NCBI RefSeq assembly: GCF_007565055.1
Contig: NC_044559.1
Location: forward strand, 98,168,759 to 98,232,758
Length of the DNA stretch: 64,000 nucleotides
Reading direction: 5' to 3'
DNA from: Rhinopithecus roxellana
Taxonomy: Eukaryota; Chordata; Mammalia; Primates; Cercopithecidae
The notes beneath the pieces are model-generated. The model did not search any database. It was not told where the DNA came from and was given only the letters and a program-made list of their open reading frames with translations. This document shows, in pieces, positions 23,201 through 38,200 of this stretch. Every line of letters begins with the position of its first letter. The stretch's first letter is position 1. The translations under genes were made by a program, and so were the position numbers.

Positions 23201-26200
23201 TGAGAGAGATTAAAACAATTAGACTTTAAATAACCCTTTAAAAATAGAGTGCCCTTTGATGTCATTTATGGGGAAAAAATACTTTCAAAATCTAAGGCAT
23301 GAGTTGGATTAATTTATATAGTTGTCATTACTACACAGAGGACACTTCAGAACATGAAATAAGAACTGTTTCTAACCAATCAATTTTGTGAAGCCAAAAA
23401 CTGTCACCTTTAACTTAACTAAGACTATTTCTGAAAGCCTTTGGAGGGGGCTTTATTGTAAATAATGCAAATTTATATTTGCATTATTCATTCATGTTTT
23501 CTGTGATTTCGTTGTCAGAGCTGTGTCAAAGGTTAAGCATCGAAGACATGAAAAAAAAGACATTTCAGATTACTAAGTGTCAATGCCAAAAAAGTTGAAA
23601 CAGCAACTTTTAAACTTTAAATCTTATACTAAAATGAATTTTCAAAAATGATTTAAAGGTCTTAGGGTTCAGATAAGATTACTTCACTTTTTTTTAATGT
23701 ACCAGAAATCTGAAATGCATTTACTTTAAATTTGTCAGAAAGCGAAAGTTGAGGCCAGGCACGGTGGCTCATGCCTGTAATCCCTGCAGTTTGGGAGGCT
23801 GAGGTGGGAGGATCACTTGAGGTCAGGAGTTTGAGACAAGCCTGGCCAACATGGCGAAATCCCATCTCTACTAAAAATACAAAAAATTAGCCAGGCACCC
23901 AATGGCGCACACCTGTAGTCTCAACTACACAGGAGGCTGAGGCAAGAGAATCATTTGAACCCTGGAGGTGGAGGTTGCAGCAAGCTGAGATCGTGCCATT
24001 GCACTCCAGCCTAGGCAACAGAGTGAGACTCTGTCTCAAAAAAAAAAAAAAGAAAGAAAGAAAAGGTGGCATGATTTCCTCTCTTAATCTGCATCAGGAC
24101 AACCTTAAACCAGCAGCTATTAAAGAGAAGTCTGTGTACCTATGGTCCCTAAGATCTTTCATGAAGTTAGTCAAGTCAAAACTATTTTTATAATAATACT
24201 GAGATGTTCTCTGCTCTTTTCACTATGTTTACATTTGTGCTGATGGTGCAAAAGAGATGGTGAGAAAAACTGCAAAAAGCCTACCACAAACTAAGGTATT
24301 TCTAAGGAACTTGACACTTTATAGGTTTCACCACCACACCCTCACAGTCAGAACAAACACATCTGTTTTCAGTGCTTCACCTGAATTACAATAATTGCTG
24401 CAAGGATAAGCACTTACGCGATTGTTTTATAGCTAGCTAAAATAACCACTTTTAAAATAGAACATCATTTTATTTGAAACAATGTCTGACAGAAACTACG
24501 GTTATTTAACCTTGGGTGTCTGGCCGATATTTTCTTGGAAATGAACCAATGCCGGGAAACAACTGGTAGTAATTGTTACCAATGATAAAATGCATGTTTT
24601 CCAGCAAAACAAAAAGAAAAAAAAAAAAAACAGAGTTTTGGAAAACTTGTATCTGTCACCATGCGTTTGACAGCTTCCCAATCCATAAAGATTTCTGATG
24701 AGCTTTTTGGTAATATTAACCAAAGTGATGTTTTACAATGAAATGTGTTAACATTTTTAAGTTCTTGCATAACTCAGCAAATCAATATTTTTCAAATAGC
24801 CAATGCACAAAGCTATAAAATTAGGTTTGAGTAAAGATCTATTCAAAGCACGGAATAAACAAATGGATTTCCTATAACAGAGTATGAAAAGTATACTCAT
24901 ACGGTATCAGGTTCGTCATTGCAATTAATCCTTAGGAAACTATCACTTACCAAATTTTGGTAGAGGAATATCTATAATTACCTGTAATGGCTATTCAACA
25001 CTCTTCCCTTTTCTAATCACATCTTTGTGTGTGAGACCAGATTTTCTTCATATATACTTCAATCAAGAAGCATATTGTAACATATTGAGTACAGTAGTAG
25101 ATAGGAGAATACAGCTGCCTTCTATGAAACCAGACATTAAAGAGATTTGCAAACACGTAAGACAATGGCACTCTTTTCACCAAATTTTGTTTGCTTTGGA
25201 AAACAGTTATTTTTCATAATAAATATGATATTTATGTTAACATGTACTAGATTTGTTATCTTGAAATGAATAGCTAAATAAATATTTATAAATGTCTTAT
25301 CTCTTAATACAGTACATTTTAATAGACTAAATCTAAGTATAATAGTCATAATCAAAAGTTTCTTGGTATCTTAAATAAAAGAATATAAAGGGCCCCAAGA
25401 TTAAACAGTTTGGAAACCACTGCCTTAAAGCATTCCTTGGCCTCCAACCAGTTTGGATCAGACCCCTACCAGTGAAAAAATTCTGTGTACCAACCTCCAG
25501 TAAAAGTATAACAATTTTAAAAATTAAATACTTGTACTACTGACAATTCACAGCATCAGTATTAGTAAGGCATAGTTGTTTGTTTCCCTTTCTTTAAATG
25601 ATAAAAACTAAATATATTTTACATGTTGCAACATTTCTTTTCCACACTTTACCTTCCATTTCACACACTGGAGACACAACTTCAGAGGCCTCTTTCCCCT
25701 CATCTCCTCTCATCAAACCAGACATCAAGCTCTTTATCACACCCATGGCCTAAATTGTCAACCTCAGTCTCTCTCTGCACTAACACTGCCTCAGTTCATC
25801 TCCTCATCTTTTTTTGTGTGTCATCTAAGGCCTCCTAATAGCTGTCTCAGCCTTCAGTACCTTTCCCACCAATCTGTCTTCTAAACTGTTGTCATACAGT
25901 TCTCATCATGTCATACTACTGCAATAAAGACCACATAAAACTGTTAGCATCTGGCCTCTGTTACACACCATGCTTTGACATATTTGCAACTCCTCACACC
26001 ATCTGTGCATTCCTTAACAAACGTATATAAAAAGACTACTGTTTAGCCATTCTATCTTGCTTCTCTGAGTACTTAGGCTACTGAAAGGTCCTCCTCACAC
26101 CATCCCCACTCCTCTTCCAACCGTATTCACTCAAACCACTTCCTGCCTATTCTTCAAGATTCCAGCTCAAGCATAAATTAAGCATGAAGCTTCCACCGTG

Positions 26201-29200
26201 TCTCCCCTGCACACGCACATACATTGGCTTCATCATTGCACTTATTGTGCTGTGCTATAAGTTACATATTTTCAAGTCTATTCCTCCAACTAGACAATTG
26301 GTTGTGTGGCTTTGGCAAAGTCATTTAAACTCTAATTCCTAGTTTCTTTATCTGTAAAACAATCTCGTAAGATAGTTGTAGAAATTGAGACATAAAAAAA
26401 GGTAAAGATGTAGTTTCTGCCCCTACACTATCATGAGTACTAAAAAATATCCATTATATTGGTATACTTTTTTTCATTTTCACCTGAGTATTATGGCATT
26501 ATGTAGATACTGCCTCAGACTACATTAAAAAATCATAGTGCCTTATTACACCTGTATATCCATGACACTTAAAGATTATCTTCAATTATACAACAATTTT
26601 GAAAGGGGGGGGCTTGTAAATCTCTATTTCTGCTAAAGCGAATATACAAGAAATGCCCTTTATCTCATTTGGCAGAATTACAGTAAGAGAATCAGACTGT
26701 CTACAAACATGTTCTTTTCCTCCCCACTCTCAGTGGACTACGCAGATATTACCAAAAAAGGGCGGTGGCAGTAGGCGGGGGGAAGAAAATGGAATTCTTC
26801 TAAAAATTGGGAAGGGAATAACAAGAAAACCATAATCAGGTAGCTAAATAACAATATATCCTAAAGAAAAGAGAATACCAGGAATTGATTTTGAGTTGTG
26901 CTTTTCAGAAAAGCAAAGAGAAATTATTAGAAAGAAGCTTGAGCAAATCATTACAGGCACATTTCCTGCATCGCCACCTCCTACCCACCTAATTTTCATC
27001 TCCCACTGTATTGCCTTTTCCCCAGTTTAGTAATTTTATTGAGAAAACAGGAGCCTCAATTACCAGATTTGGCCGTGTGGCTTACAATCACTTGCCAATC
27101 CATAAAGATTTCTAATGAACTTGTTGGTAATATTAACCAAAGTGATGTTTTACAATGAAATGTGTTAACAGTTTTAAGTTCTTGCATAACTCAGCAAACC
27201 AATGTTTTTCAAAAAGACAACGCATGATGCTACAAAATCAGGTTTGAATGAAGATCTATTTAAAGTACAGAATAAACAGAGGCCGGGTACAGTGGCTCAC
27301 GCCTGTAATCCCAGCACTTTGGGAGCCCAAGACTGAGGATCACCTGAGGTCAGGAGCTTAAGACCAGCCTGGCCAACATGGCAAAACCCCATCTCTACTA
27401 AAAATACAAAAATGAGTCAGGCGTGGTGGTATGCTCCTGTAATCCCAGCTTCCTCGGGAGGCTGAGGCAGGAGAATCGCTTGAACCCGTGAGGCGGAGGT
27501 TGCATTCATCTCAAAACAACAACAACAAAAAAAAACAAAGTACAGAATAAACACATGAACTTACTCTAACAGAGTACAAAAGCTATACTGATATGGTATC
27601 AGGTTCCTCACTGCAATTAATCCTGCAATCTGACAAGTTAGTACAGGTTTTCATTTGAGCTACAAAAATCTAAACAAAAGAGCATCATGTTTTCAAATTG
27701 TTAGTTTTGAAAAAAATCAATTAAATGGTAAAACAGAATTATATCATTTAATACACTTTAGCATTCTTTTGACATTTTAGGTTATAATATCCAATATAAC
27801 TTTAATTTCTTTTTCTATATTTTAAATCTCTTACACAAATATTTCTGATTCAATAGAGCTTCTTCAGTAGCCAAAAACTACTGCTGTATGGGTCAGAAAG
27901 GAATTTAAGGAGAAAGGAACAAATACGTATTAAACATCTCTGTTTGTCTTTTTATAAACATTATCTCATGAATAGTCACAATACCTCCATGAACTCACAT
28001 CAGTGCCATTTTATAAAAAATAAACACGGAAGCTCAGAGAGGCTGAATAATTTTTCAGGGTCATAAAACAAATGATAATGGTTTATGCTAGCTAACATTC
28101 ATTGCATTATGTCACTCATCTTCACAAACTCTTAAAAATGGGTGCTATTATTATGCTCAGTTTAAAAATGATAAAACAGTAGTTACAAAACATGTTTACA
28201 GTCACACAGCTGGCAAGTGGACAAAAGAAGGTTAACCCACATGGTCCAACCCCAGAGCCTGCCTGCTAGTCAGTGTCTGATCTTTCCCTTGATCACACTG
28301 TCTAGCTTAAGAGGCCATCTAGCTCATTAAAGACAAATGAAAGTCTTTAGGATATGATTCTGCACAGAATTGCATCTTATAAATGTTACCATTAGACTGA
28401 ACCCTTCAGCTCATGATACAGGAATAAAATGTTAGACTGTGTAATAATTTCCTGTCACTTTCTTTTCAATTTGATACTCTACTTCAAATGGTAACAGAAT
28501 GAAAGTGCCAGTGTTCATTATTATCTCATTTATTTATCCCACAAACATTCCATGAGCCCTTTACTATGAGCCTACTGATGAAATAAAACTGTGAAGAAAT
28601 CAACGATGGTGGTAAATATTAATAATTTGCCAGCAAGCAGTAACTCACAGGTCCCCAGTAATTACCGTGGTGAGAGATACTTTTATTAATTGAAATCTAA
28701 CTCAACTCTTTATTGTTATCTTGCTTGTCATCATTTAGTCCTCACAAGACCCATCTGAGGTAGGTTTCTTAGCCTGCTTTCACAGATGCGGGAGGGTACA
28801 GCCATTCACAGAGATGAAGGAGCTTGCTCAAACTCACAGAACCTTTGTCTGCTGACCTGAAGTCCAGTGCTCCCTCCATGAGCTGACAGTTTCCTCTTAG
28901 TCACTGAGAATCAGAACCTATTGCCAAATCAGAGTTATATACATCCTCAGACTTGAGCCTGTTTTCTGACCCAGAATCCACTAACTGAAGGAAAGTCCAG
29001 GACTCTAGGAGGAGGGACATTGCCACAAACATGATGACAAGTTTGTATATATGGAATGATAACCTGAGTCTTTCCCCAAAGAGAACTATGGCCATCTATT
29101 TGAGTAACTGTACACTGAGGAAAGTGAAATACATTTTGAACATTGTTGTCAGAGACACAAAGGGTCTACACGGCTTCCCCTTAGAGTGCGCTTACATGGG

Positions 29201-32200
29201 GCCGGTAATATATGGGATTATGCCCCAACTGCTCAGCCAATGGTCCTTTCCCCAGTCCCTGATATTTAATTATAGCACATATATGCAACAGCTGTAGAAC
29301 TCCCCACATTGTTCTTTGGTCCCTTGGCCAAAGCAATAAGAGTTATCATTCCCTACAACACCATCATAGTGAGGAAAGCCAAGTGAAAGCCCTGTAACTC
29401 CACCATCAGCAGCAGCAGTCAAAAGTGTAAGCCAAATACCATATAAATGGACGGACTACCGGACTACCGAGTGTCAGACTGAGTGTCACTAAGTATCAGA
29501 CCAAGTCTTCTAGCTTTGTTAATTTAGTTAGCAATATTTTTACTTCTCTGAGCTTCACTTTCCTTCTCTGTAAAATGGGTTCTTGTGAAGAGGAAATGAG
29601 ATCATATAAAGCATTTAGCACAGTCCCTAGCATACGATAAGTACTCAGAGAATATTAGTTGCTACATTTTCTATTTATTATTGGGGAAATATTTCCAGGC
29701 AGAAAAGAGGAATATTGGTAGTCAACAAAATTAGCTCCTTTGAGGCATTAAGAAGAAACTTGAAACCTGGAGGCCATCTTTTTCTAAGTCTCTACCAACA
29801 GCTCCTAGAAATACCAAGTCTGGTGATTTTTAACACTGAACAGAATTAGTGTAATGACATGACAAGGATATCTTCCCAAATTTTCTGTACTCTAAGGTCC
29901 TGAGCCTCCTATACTTTCCTCCCCTGTAACCAGTATCATCCCACCACTCAGCTTTCTTCACTCATGTCTTATCTCTAAAAAAAATAATAATACTAATACA
30001 TGCTTTCAAATCTACTTTTTACTTGTGCTGTGACTTTTGACTTGGGCCCACAGCAACAGATGCTATGGAATGCAAACAGCTGTTTGTGAACACAAACAGC
30101 TCCAAAGAATCATGCTTGACTGCCCAATAGGAAAAGGGCCACTTCATAATTTAGTGAGAAGTGACAGATGTCCGTAACATCCAAGTTTTGTGTTCCCCCC
30201 TTACTTTTCCCGTATGTGCTATAGAGAGACAAGGGCTGAGATGAAAAACTTCCCTGTGCCTTGCAAGGAGATAGAGTGTGGATTGCTTGTTCTCTCAAAC
30301 ATTTTGATTCACTGTGCAGGTTTTTTTTTTTTACTAAAGCAACAATTTTTGGAGAAGTGGTTATTGAAAGTAAATTATTAGTGAGCATTTTCACTCCTTT
30401 ACATTAACTGGATCATAAACCTGGCACTGGTGAAACGATGTGTGTCCCTTGAAGGTTAGGAAAGTCATAGTGATGAGGTTCCTTACCTACAACAATGCCA
30501 TAGGAAAAAAACAGAAAGTAGATATTGGGAGCGAAACTGCTCAACATCAGGCCTCCAGCCACCATGAAGCCACTGAAGATTGTGACGGGTCTTGCTCCAA
30601 AAGATGAGACACAGAGACTGCAGACAGGACCTAAAAAAAGAAGTGAAACCTTCACTTATTATCATATGATCCATCCGTCATAAGTTCAAAATGATTCTTT
30701 CCATCATAAAACAACAAAAATAAACATGCACTGAGTATTTATGATATGCAGACACTATATGAGGCAGCTCACATGAACAATCTCATCTCATTTTAATCTT
30801 ACTGCAGCCCTGGGAGGTGGATACTATTGTTAGTCTCATTTTTTTTGATAATGAAATTAAAGGATAAGATCACATAGGTAAAATGGAGGTTCTGGAGTCA
30901 GATTTTATTCAAATTCTAGCACTACTACTTGGTAGCTGTTTGGTCTTGGGCAACTTATTTGATCATTCTGTGCCTTAGTTTCCTCATCTGAAAATGGGAA
31001 TTATAATAGTACCCATCTGATAGTGTCACTGTGCCCTGTTGACTGACAGGCAAAAGTGACCATCACCTGGAATTGTTCTATCATGAGTGGGCAACTGCTC
31101 ATGTAACAGAATTTAAGTGATAGTGAAATTCTTTCCTACTAGGACTGTACTCAGAAGTATAGAACTTAATATACTAGAAATAAAAGGATGTTAAGGGTTA
31201 TTTAACCCAACAGTCTCATTTAACATAGAAGGAAACGGAAGCTCAAAGAAGCTGTTCAAGTCTATGGTAGAAGAAAGACCAAGGATTTGGAAGCAAAGAG
31301 AAGTATATCTGAATTGAGCTGACAACCTTTCAAGCTACGATCTCCAGTTTTCAAAAACCACACCTACCAGAATGGCTAAAGACAGACAATATTGTTAGCA
31401 AGAAAGTGGTAGGAACAGGATTCTCACACACTGCTGGCAGTGTTTATTAAAGCTGAACACAGGCCGGGCGTGGTGGCTCACGCCTGTAATCCCAGCACTT
31501 TGGGAGGCCGAGGCGGGCAGATCACGAGGTCAGGAGATCGAGACCATCCTGGTGAACACGGTGAAACCCCGTCTCTACTAAAAATACAAAAAAATTAGCT
31601 GGGCGAGGTGGTGGGCGCCTGTAGTCCCAGCTGCTCGGGAGGCTGAGGCAGGAGAATGGCGTGAGCCTGGGAGGCGGAGGTTGCAGTGAGCCAAGATGGT
31701 GCCACTGCACTCCAGCCTGGGCGACAGAGCGAGACTCCGTCTCAAAAAAAAAAAAAAAAAAAAAGCTGAACACAGCACGCTGTAAAACCCAGAAGTTTCA
31801 ATTCTATGTATACACCCAACAGAAACACCCACATGAACACCTAAAGTTATATACATAATTATATGGCAGTGAAAATGATCTACAACTACACATGTTAACG
31901 GTGTATCACACAAACACAATGTAAATGAAAGACACCCAACATAAAAGTACAACCCACATCATTTCAATTATAAAAACCATAAAAACAAGCAAAACTAATC
32001 TGTGTTAGGAGTCAGGATACTGGCTATCTTTATTAGGGCCTGGGGAGTTATAATCAGAAGACAGCAAAGCCAAACTTGCAGGGTACTGCTCATGTTCTGG
32101 TTCTCAGCATGAATGTTATGATTACATGAGTGTGTTCAGTTCATGAACATTCATCAAGCTATACTGTCATGATACATACACTTTTCTGTATGCATGTGTC

Positions 32201-35200
32201 TTTTACCCCTTTTTGAAGCAACCTCAGAGAAACAATGGAATCCATCACAGTCTCACTGTTTGTAAATGACAGAAGCAGGTTCCAATAACCCATGCACTAT
32301 ACTAAGTTCTTACATTCTTCCCAATTCCAGAGAATTTCTTAAACACATACTTAAGACCAGTTTATGGCCCCTGAGATATACTGAGATCATAGCTTCTGGT
32401 GCTTAAGGCTCTCCCACATTCCTTCCTGGCCATAAATTGGATCCTTCCATTTTCAGGCCCTCTTGTGTGAGTCAGTGCAGAAGAGGAGACTGACACATTT
32501 ACATGACAAACAGAGGGAAATATTCTGTGCCAGTATTTTAAAAGGAAAATCCATTCGAAAGACCAAACTTGTCATCCAAAAGTTGGGCTGTCTGTACACC
32601 CAATGAGAAATACTTAGATAATTCAAAAATAGAAACAGTTTTAAGGGTCTAATTTTACAAATGGATGTCTGAGAGCATAAGGCATGACACTTCTCTGCTG
32701 TTAGCAAACTACATTGACATTGAGTTTCAGTGTTCGCAAATTTTACAACACAATGGAATTGAAACACACAGAGACTATTATTTCTGGAATACTCGAAAAG
32801 TTTCAAGTTTCATCCTCAAAACAGGACTTTAACTCTATGCTCCTTAATGCATGTTAATTCCACGAGGAAGCCTCAGAGGCTGGGAGTGTGGGGGCAAGAT
32901 GGAGGAGTCATAATTTTCATAGCACGTACAACCAAAGCCACTGTTGTATGAAATGTACAGCATTGTTATAAACTATGTGATAAATTCTTAAGTCACTTTT
33001 CTTGCCTAACAAATGATTTTTTTGAAAAACATTTAAGCATTAGGAAAAAATGAACAGAAATTCTCTTACAGGTGAAAACAGCAAATGGAAACAGGTTTTA
33101 AAGTTCTCTACTTTCACACTGCCATCTGCTGCTGATTTAGAGAAATATATCATTAGGTCAGAGACTAAAGACAAAAAATTTTAGAACTGAAATTTTGGAA
33201 GTTAGAAATGGTCTAAACACCTCAATTTAAAAATGGTGAAACTGGAACTCAGAAAGATCATGTGATTTGACCAAGAGTCCATAGCTAGCCAATGACAGGT
33301 CCAAGGCCAAAGTCAGATCAGCATTCTCCCTGATTGAGAAATAGTTCAATTGGGATCTTAATTTTTTCCTAGCAATCAAATTATTAGTAAAGAACATCAG
33401 TGTACTGTTAGAGTAGGTAGTTAGGCAGACATGAGCAGGGCGGGAGAGCCCTTGCCTCACCCAGGAATTTCCGGTAACCATCAGGTGATGGTCAGGTGTT
33501 TAATATACTGTTTTTCTGAAATGATCATTGGCCACAGCCAACACCAGGGGAAGACAGTCTCCCAGTAGATAGAAAACACCTGGAGCTGGTGAGCAGCAGC
33601 TTCTCAGTAAGATCTCAGGAGTTGGGCACATGGACTCGGGCATGCTCTCTAAGAGGCAAAATGGATGTACGACCTTCCTCTGGGGGCATTTGACTGGTAA
33701 AGGAAAACTGCCCCTACGGAGCACAAGCACAACCTCAGTAAACACACTATGCACGTGGTCACCCTCCCAAATGACCAACACTGCACATGCAGCAGTTGAG
33801 CAACAGCCAACCACGAGGGAAGAATCAAGAGAGAAGGAAAATCCCCAGAACCATGCCAATTGGTAAAACCCCAAGTCAAGGACTGAATGGCGCACTCGAA
33901 TCTCTCAAGTTGCCCACATAGCCTTCTTCCAAGTGTAAATACTTCCTTTCACTCCTGCGCTAAAATTTTTTAATAAACTCTCACTCCTGCTCTAAAACTT
34001 GCCTTGGTCTCTCTCTGCTTTAAACCCACCTCTGTCCCCTGGCTGAATTCTTTCCTCCAAGGAAGCAAGGATCAAGTTTGCTGCCGACCTGTATGGATTC
34101 ACCACTGGTAATGGTACTTTTGTTAATGTCTTATAGATAACATAGCTTTATGAACTTATGTTAGATGAAAACATAAAATTTATAATCACTTGGTGTTCAA
34201 TAGTTCAGAGCAAATTATTTTACCCTTATCCTTAGAACCTGGGTTTATTTATAGATCCTATTTACATAGATTTAAAACACAATAGCCTCATATTTCAGCA
34301 ATAACAAGACAAAATGTATCAAAGTGACCATCAAGTCACATCTGCAAAATGTGACACATTTATATGTTTAGCTTTATAGTAACTGTGCAAGGCCTCAAGA
34401 TGATAAACCATCTATTATTCCTCAGCACTGGATGAGTTTCAAGAGACAGATTAAATCAAAGGGCTACTTGCAGGAGATTTCTTACAATGCAAAGTGAAAA
34501 CTTTGCAGAAGGGAACTTTGGAACAAAAGTTAGTTTACCTATGACATGAACCAGTGATTCCACACCTTTGAACCCGAACAATTTTAGGGGAAAAAAGGGG
34601 GAAAAGGGGGAGGGGATTCCTAATTTTTTATTTTCACAAGATACTTTAAAAATGCAATAACTGGCCGGGCATGGTGGCTCAAGCCTGTAATCCCAGCACT
34701 TTGCGAGACCAAGGCAGGTGGATTACCTCAGGTCAGGAGTTCAATACCAGGTTGGCCAATATGGCGAAACCCTGCCTCTACTAAAAGTACAAAAATTAGC
34801 CAGGCGTGGTGACACATGCCTGTAATCCCAACTACTCAGTAGGCTGAGGCAGGAGAATTGCATGAACCAGGAAGGTGGAGGTTGCAGTGAGCTGGGATCA
34901 CGCCACTGCACTCCAGCCTGGGCAACAAGCAAAATTCTGTCTCAAAAAAAAAAAAAAAGTAATAACCATCTATTATTACTACTGCTTAATTAGAGAAGAA
35001 GAAATGTTTAAATAAGCAAATAGTGAGAAGGATGTAATTTCAGAATAAACTGCAAGGCAGTAAGAAGATAAGGGGAACTTCACACATACACACACACACA
35101 TTTCATCTATCATTGCCTTTATATTTATTGTGCCTTTGGTGAAAGTTTTTCCGGAACTTACCATTGCCTGTGTATTAGTGTTCAAGAGCCAATATTACTG

Positions 35201-38200
35201 TTGTCAGTATTGGTGTTTAGAAGCCACTATTGCCTCAGCTTCCTAAGTTACCACCACTCCTGCCTAATTAAAAAAAAAAAAAATTTACAGAGACAGGGTC
35301 TCATTATGTTGCCCAAGCTGGTCTTAAACATCTGGTCTCAAGTGATCCTCCTATCTCAGCCTCCCAAAGCTCTAAGTTTTATAGGCATGAGCCACTACAC
35401 CCAGCCCAGTGTGTATTTATTATACCTATAGCTCATCTAAACTGGAATGAGCCACATTTCAGGTGCCCAGTAGCCACATGTGCCCATAGTACTGGACAGT
35501 ACAGTTCTAGAGTCTCATAAAATGTTAGAAAAGGACACAGAGAAATCAAACACAATCCAGGATCTAGACAAGAGGCAAAACAAACTTGCATCAAGGGTTA
35601 AAATAAAACCCAAGGCCAAAAGCACCGAAAGAAAGGTTCAGATGGCTTGTTTGGGGATTTCATAAGAGGGAGAACAACCAAGGCCACAGAACTAAGCCTT
35701 GAACTAGGCTGCGAAGTGTGGTTATGTCAACAAAAGGGATGAACATGTATTCTAAATGGAGGAAATAGAAACATAACGTGATTTTTCAGTTTTTAATTTA
35801 TTATAGGATAGTTTTGGGAATGAAATTATTCCCTTTGGGAAATAAACTCAACCTCCACGCACTTCTTTTTCCTAGAAAGTTTCAGAGAGTCCCAGGAGTA
35901 GAAGGATGGCCAGGTCTGCTGCAGTGAATATGTAAGTTGGCTGATGCTACAGTGAGAAACAAAATATAGCAGTAACCAAGTTATGGACCTGCCATGCAGC
36001 AAGTATTTCCTAACAGAGTGGATCAGTTGGGCCTGTGAAGGTTCTACCTTTCCACCTAAAATGCAGGGAGCCCAAGATGTGAGCTCCCCCAAATTGCAGG
36101 TTCCTCAATCCTTGCTCCAGCAAAGACTGTAAATCTCAAGTTCATCTCCTTGAAAAAGAAAAAGGCACTAAGGAGCCACGCCCACTCAAATTTTTGATCT
36201 CATATACCCTGACTGCCTTTCATTTTAGTTGGTTTGGTGGTATTTAGACGGCAGAAAGCTTAACCAAAACGTGGTCTTTATTCCTACCAATCTTAAATCT
36301 GCCTAGCACACTGGGAACCTGCCAATGCAACAGAATCCTTGAGAGAGGCAGGAATTCAGTACTTCTTGAAGGAGTTAACAGTGCTTAGGGAACCCAGCTC
36401 TGCCAGCACTCATAACTCATTCAGCAAGTGGGCCTAGCCATACTGACTCACTGTATTAACATGGTGATACATTTACTGACTCATATTATGAGTTTGAACA
36501 CCTTTGGAGGAGGTGAAGACAAAAGGGAGAGGGCAAGAACTCTCAAATCTGCTTTGAGTACAAAACTGCAGACTAGATCTCCGTGTTGTTTCCTGCTGTT
36601 TCAGCACTTGGGTAGAGTGAGAAACAGAAGCACCGTTTCCTTGAATTTGGAGAACAAATATCTAGTCAAAGGGTGTGTTAGCTCATCTTAAAACAATGCA
36701 AGGCCGTGATAGCTCTCTAGTTCAGTTACCTTCCATTCCTCCCCTATCAGTCAGGTTTCACCAGAGAAACAAAACCAGTGGGAAGTATATATGAACACAT
36801 TGATTGCAAGGAATTGGCTTACACATTTGGCATAACCATACTAGGCAGCCAGACAATACCTGCCTAGCTAACCAAGTCAAAAATTTGTAGGAGAGCCTGT
36901 TAGAAAGGGCATGTTGGAACTCTCAGGGATAGGTCGCAGCTACAATTACAAGCAGAATTTCTTCTTTGGGGAAAGCTCATTTCTGCTCTTAAAGCCTTGC
37001 AACAATTGAGCCAAATCCATCTAGATTTTCTAGGATACTCTGCCTTATTTAAAGTTAAGTGACTATGCACTTTACTCACATCTACAAAATAACTTCACAG
37101 CAACGCCTAGATTCATGTTTGAACAACTGGAGAAAGTAACCTAGCCAAGGTGACACATAAAACTGACTGTCACACCTTCCAACATAATCCCTCCTCTCCA
37201 GCCAAATTTACTCCACCAGAACACGGGCTCTGCAGTATGGGATCCACGCCTCTGCATAAAGTTAATTCGCATGGACTTCCCTCTCCCTGTCTATCTGCTT
37301 ATGAAAGTCCATCATCCTATCTGACCCATCTCAATAGCTTCCTCAAAAGCTATCCCTCTAAAACCTCAGAGATTTTTCTGCCATTGCTATTCTCCTTGAT
37401 ACTTGTGAATTCTCAAATTATTAGTTACCTTTTTTTTCTGTCTCTTCCCTGAGACTACAAACCTCTTAGAAACATGGATGGTGTTTTCTATCTTGGCATC
37501 CCTAGCTCAGAGACCTTAGGAATATGTGTAATGAGAATGAGCTCATTCACAATGTATAACCCAGGAGGGTAGGATCCTTCTTACCCAGCTTTATTCATCC
37601 CAGGGATTATCCAGACAAACAAAGAAATCAGGCAAGGGGAGAAGTATTTTCTTCTCAATTATTTAAGTTTCAAGGAAAAAGAATTAAGAATTAAGATTAC
37701 GAAGAGTGTAAAGCCCAGAATTCCATGCCTTTTCACAGTTTTAATATGCTATTATGAGCTACTGTCCAAATCTAGGTTTGTCAACGCCCAGGAGTAGGAC
37801 TTCATATTTCACATGCTTATGCACAATCTTGGCAAAGTTCCAGCTCCCTCTCCTGCCCACCTTTCCAAAAACTGTCTTCATCTTCCATCCTGAAGGGTCC
37901 CTTTCTTTTGCACGTTTTATAGACAATTTACTTTTCATGATTTACATGGCATGAGTAGCGCCACATGCAAGAAGAAATCTATAATAGTTCTCTTTATTTT
38001 AAAAAATGTCAAAGCAAATCGTACATCAGAGAGTTATCAAAAAGTTAAAGATTAAAAATTAAAGATAGAGGGCTTAAGTCAGTGGTAGTTCCTAACTAAA
38101 AATCACTTTGGGGACTTAAAAAAATTCATGAGGTCAGGCACAGTAGCTTATGCCTGTAATCTCAACACTTTGGGATGCTGAGGCAGGAGAATCCCTTGAG

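Larger units (their letters stand above)
22051..30486 (-). other. SLC16A9: SLC16A9 intron between coding exons 2 and 3 (8.4 kb)
   Basis: Phase-1 GT-AG intron. 22051-23752 is unique AT-rich sequence without a clear repeat family or gene. 25640-26300 is L2-like. 27626-30486 is mostly unique with MIR pieces. Other repeats are listed separately. Confidence 0.8.

Noticed and set aside
31522..31952. Frames rich in '[10 protein letters not shown]' and '[10 protein letters not shown]'-type strings here and at many other places
   Set aside because: These are standard translations of Alu elements, not proteins.
32453..32806. 117-codon reverse frame in an SLC16A9 intron
   Set aside because: No domain, no splice sites linking it to exons, low-complexity hydrophobic mix typical of AT-rich intron translations.
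33500..33895. 131-codon reverse frame and overlapping frames
   Set aside because: Inside a solo LTR; composition and position fit chance, with no retroviral protein similarity seen.
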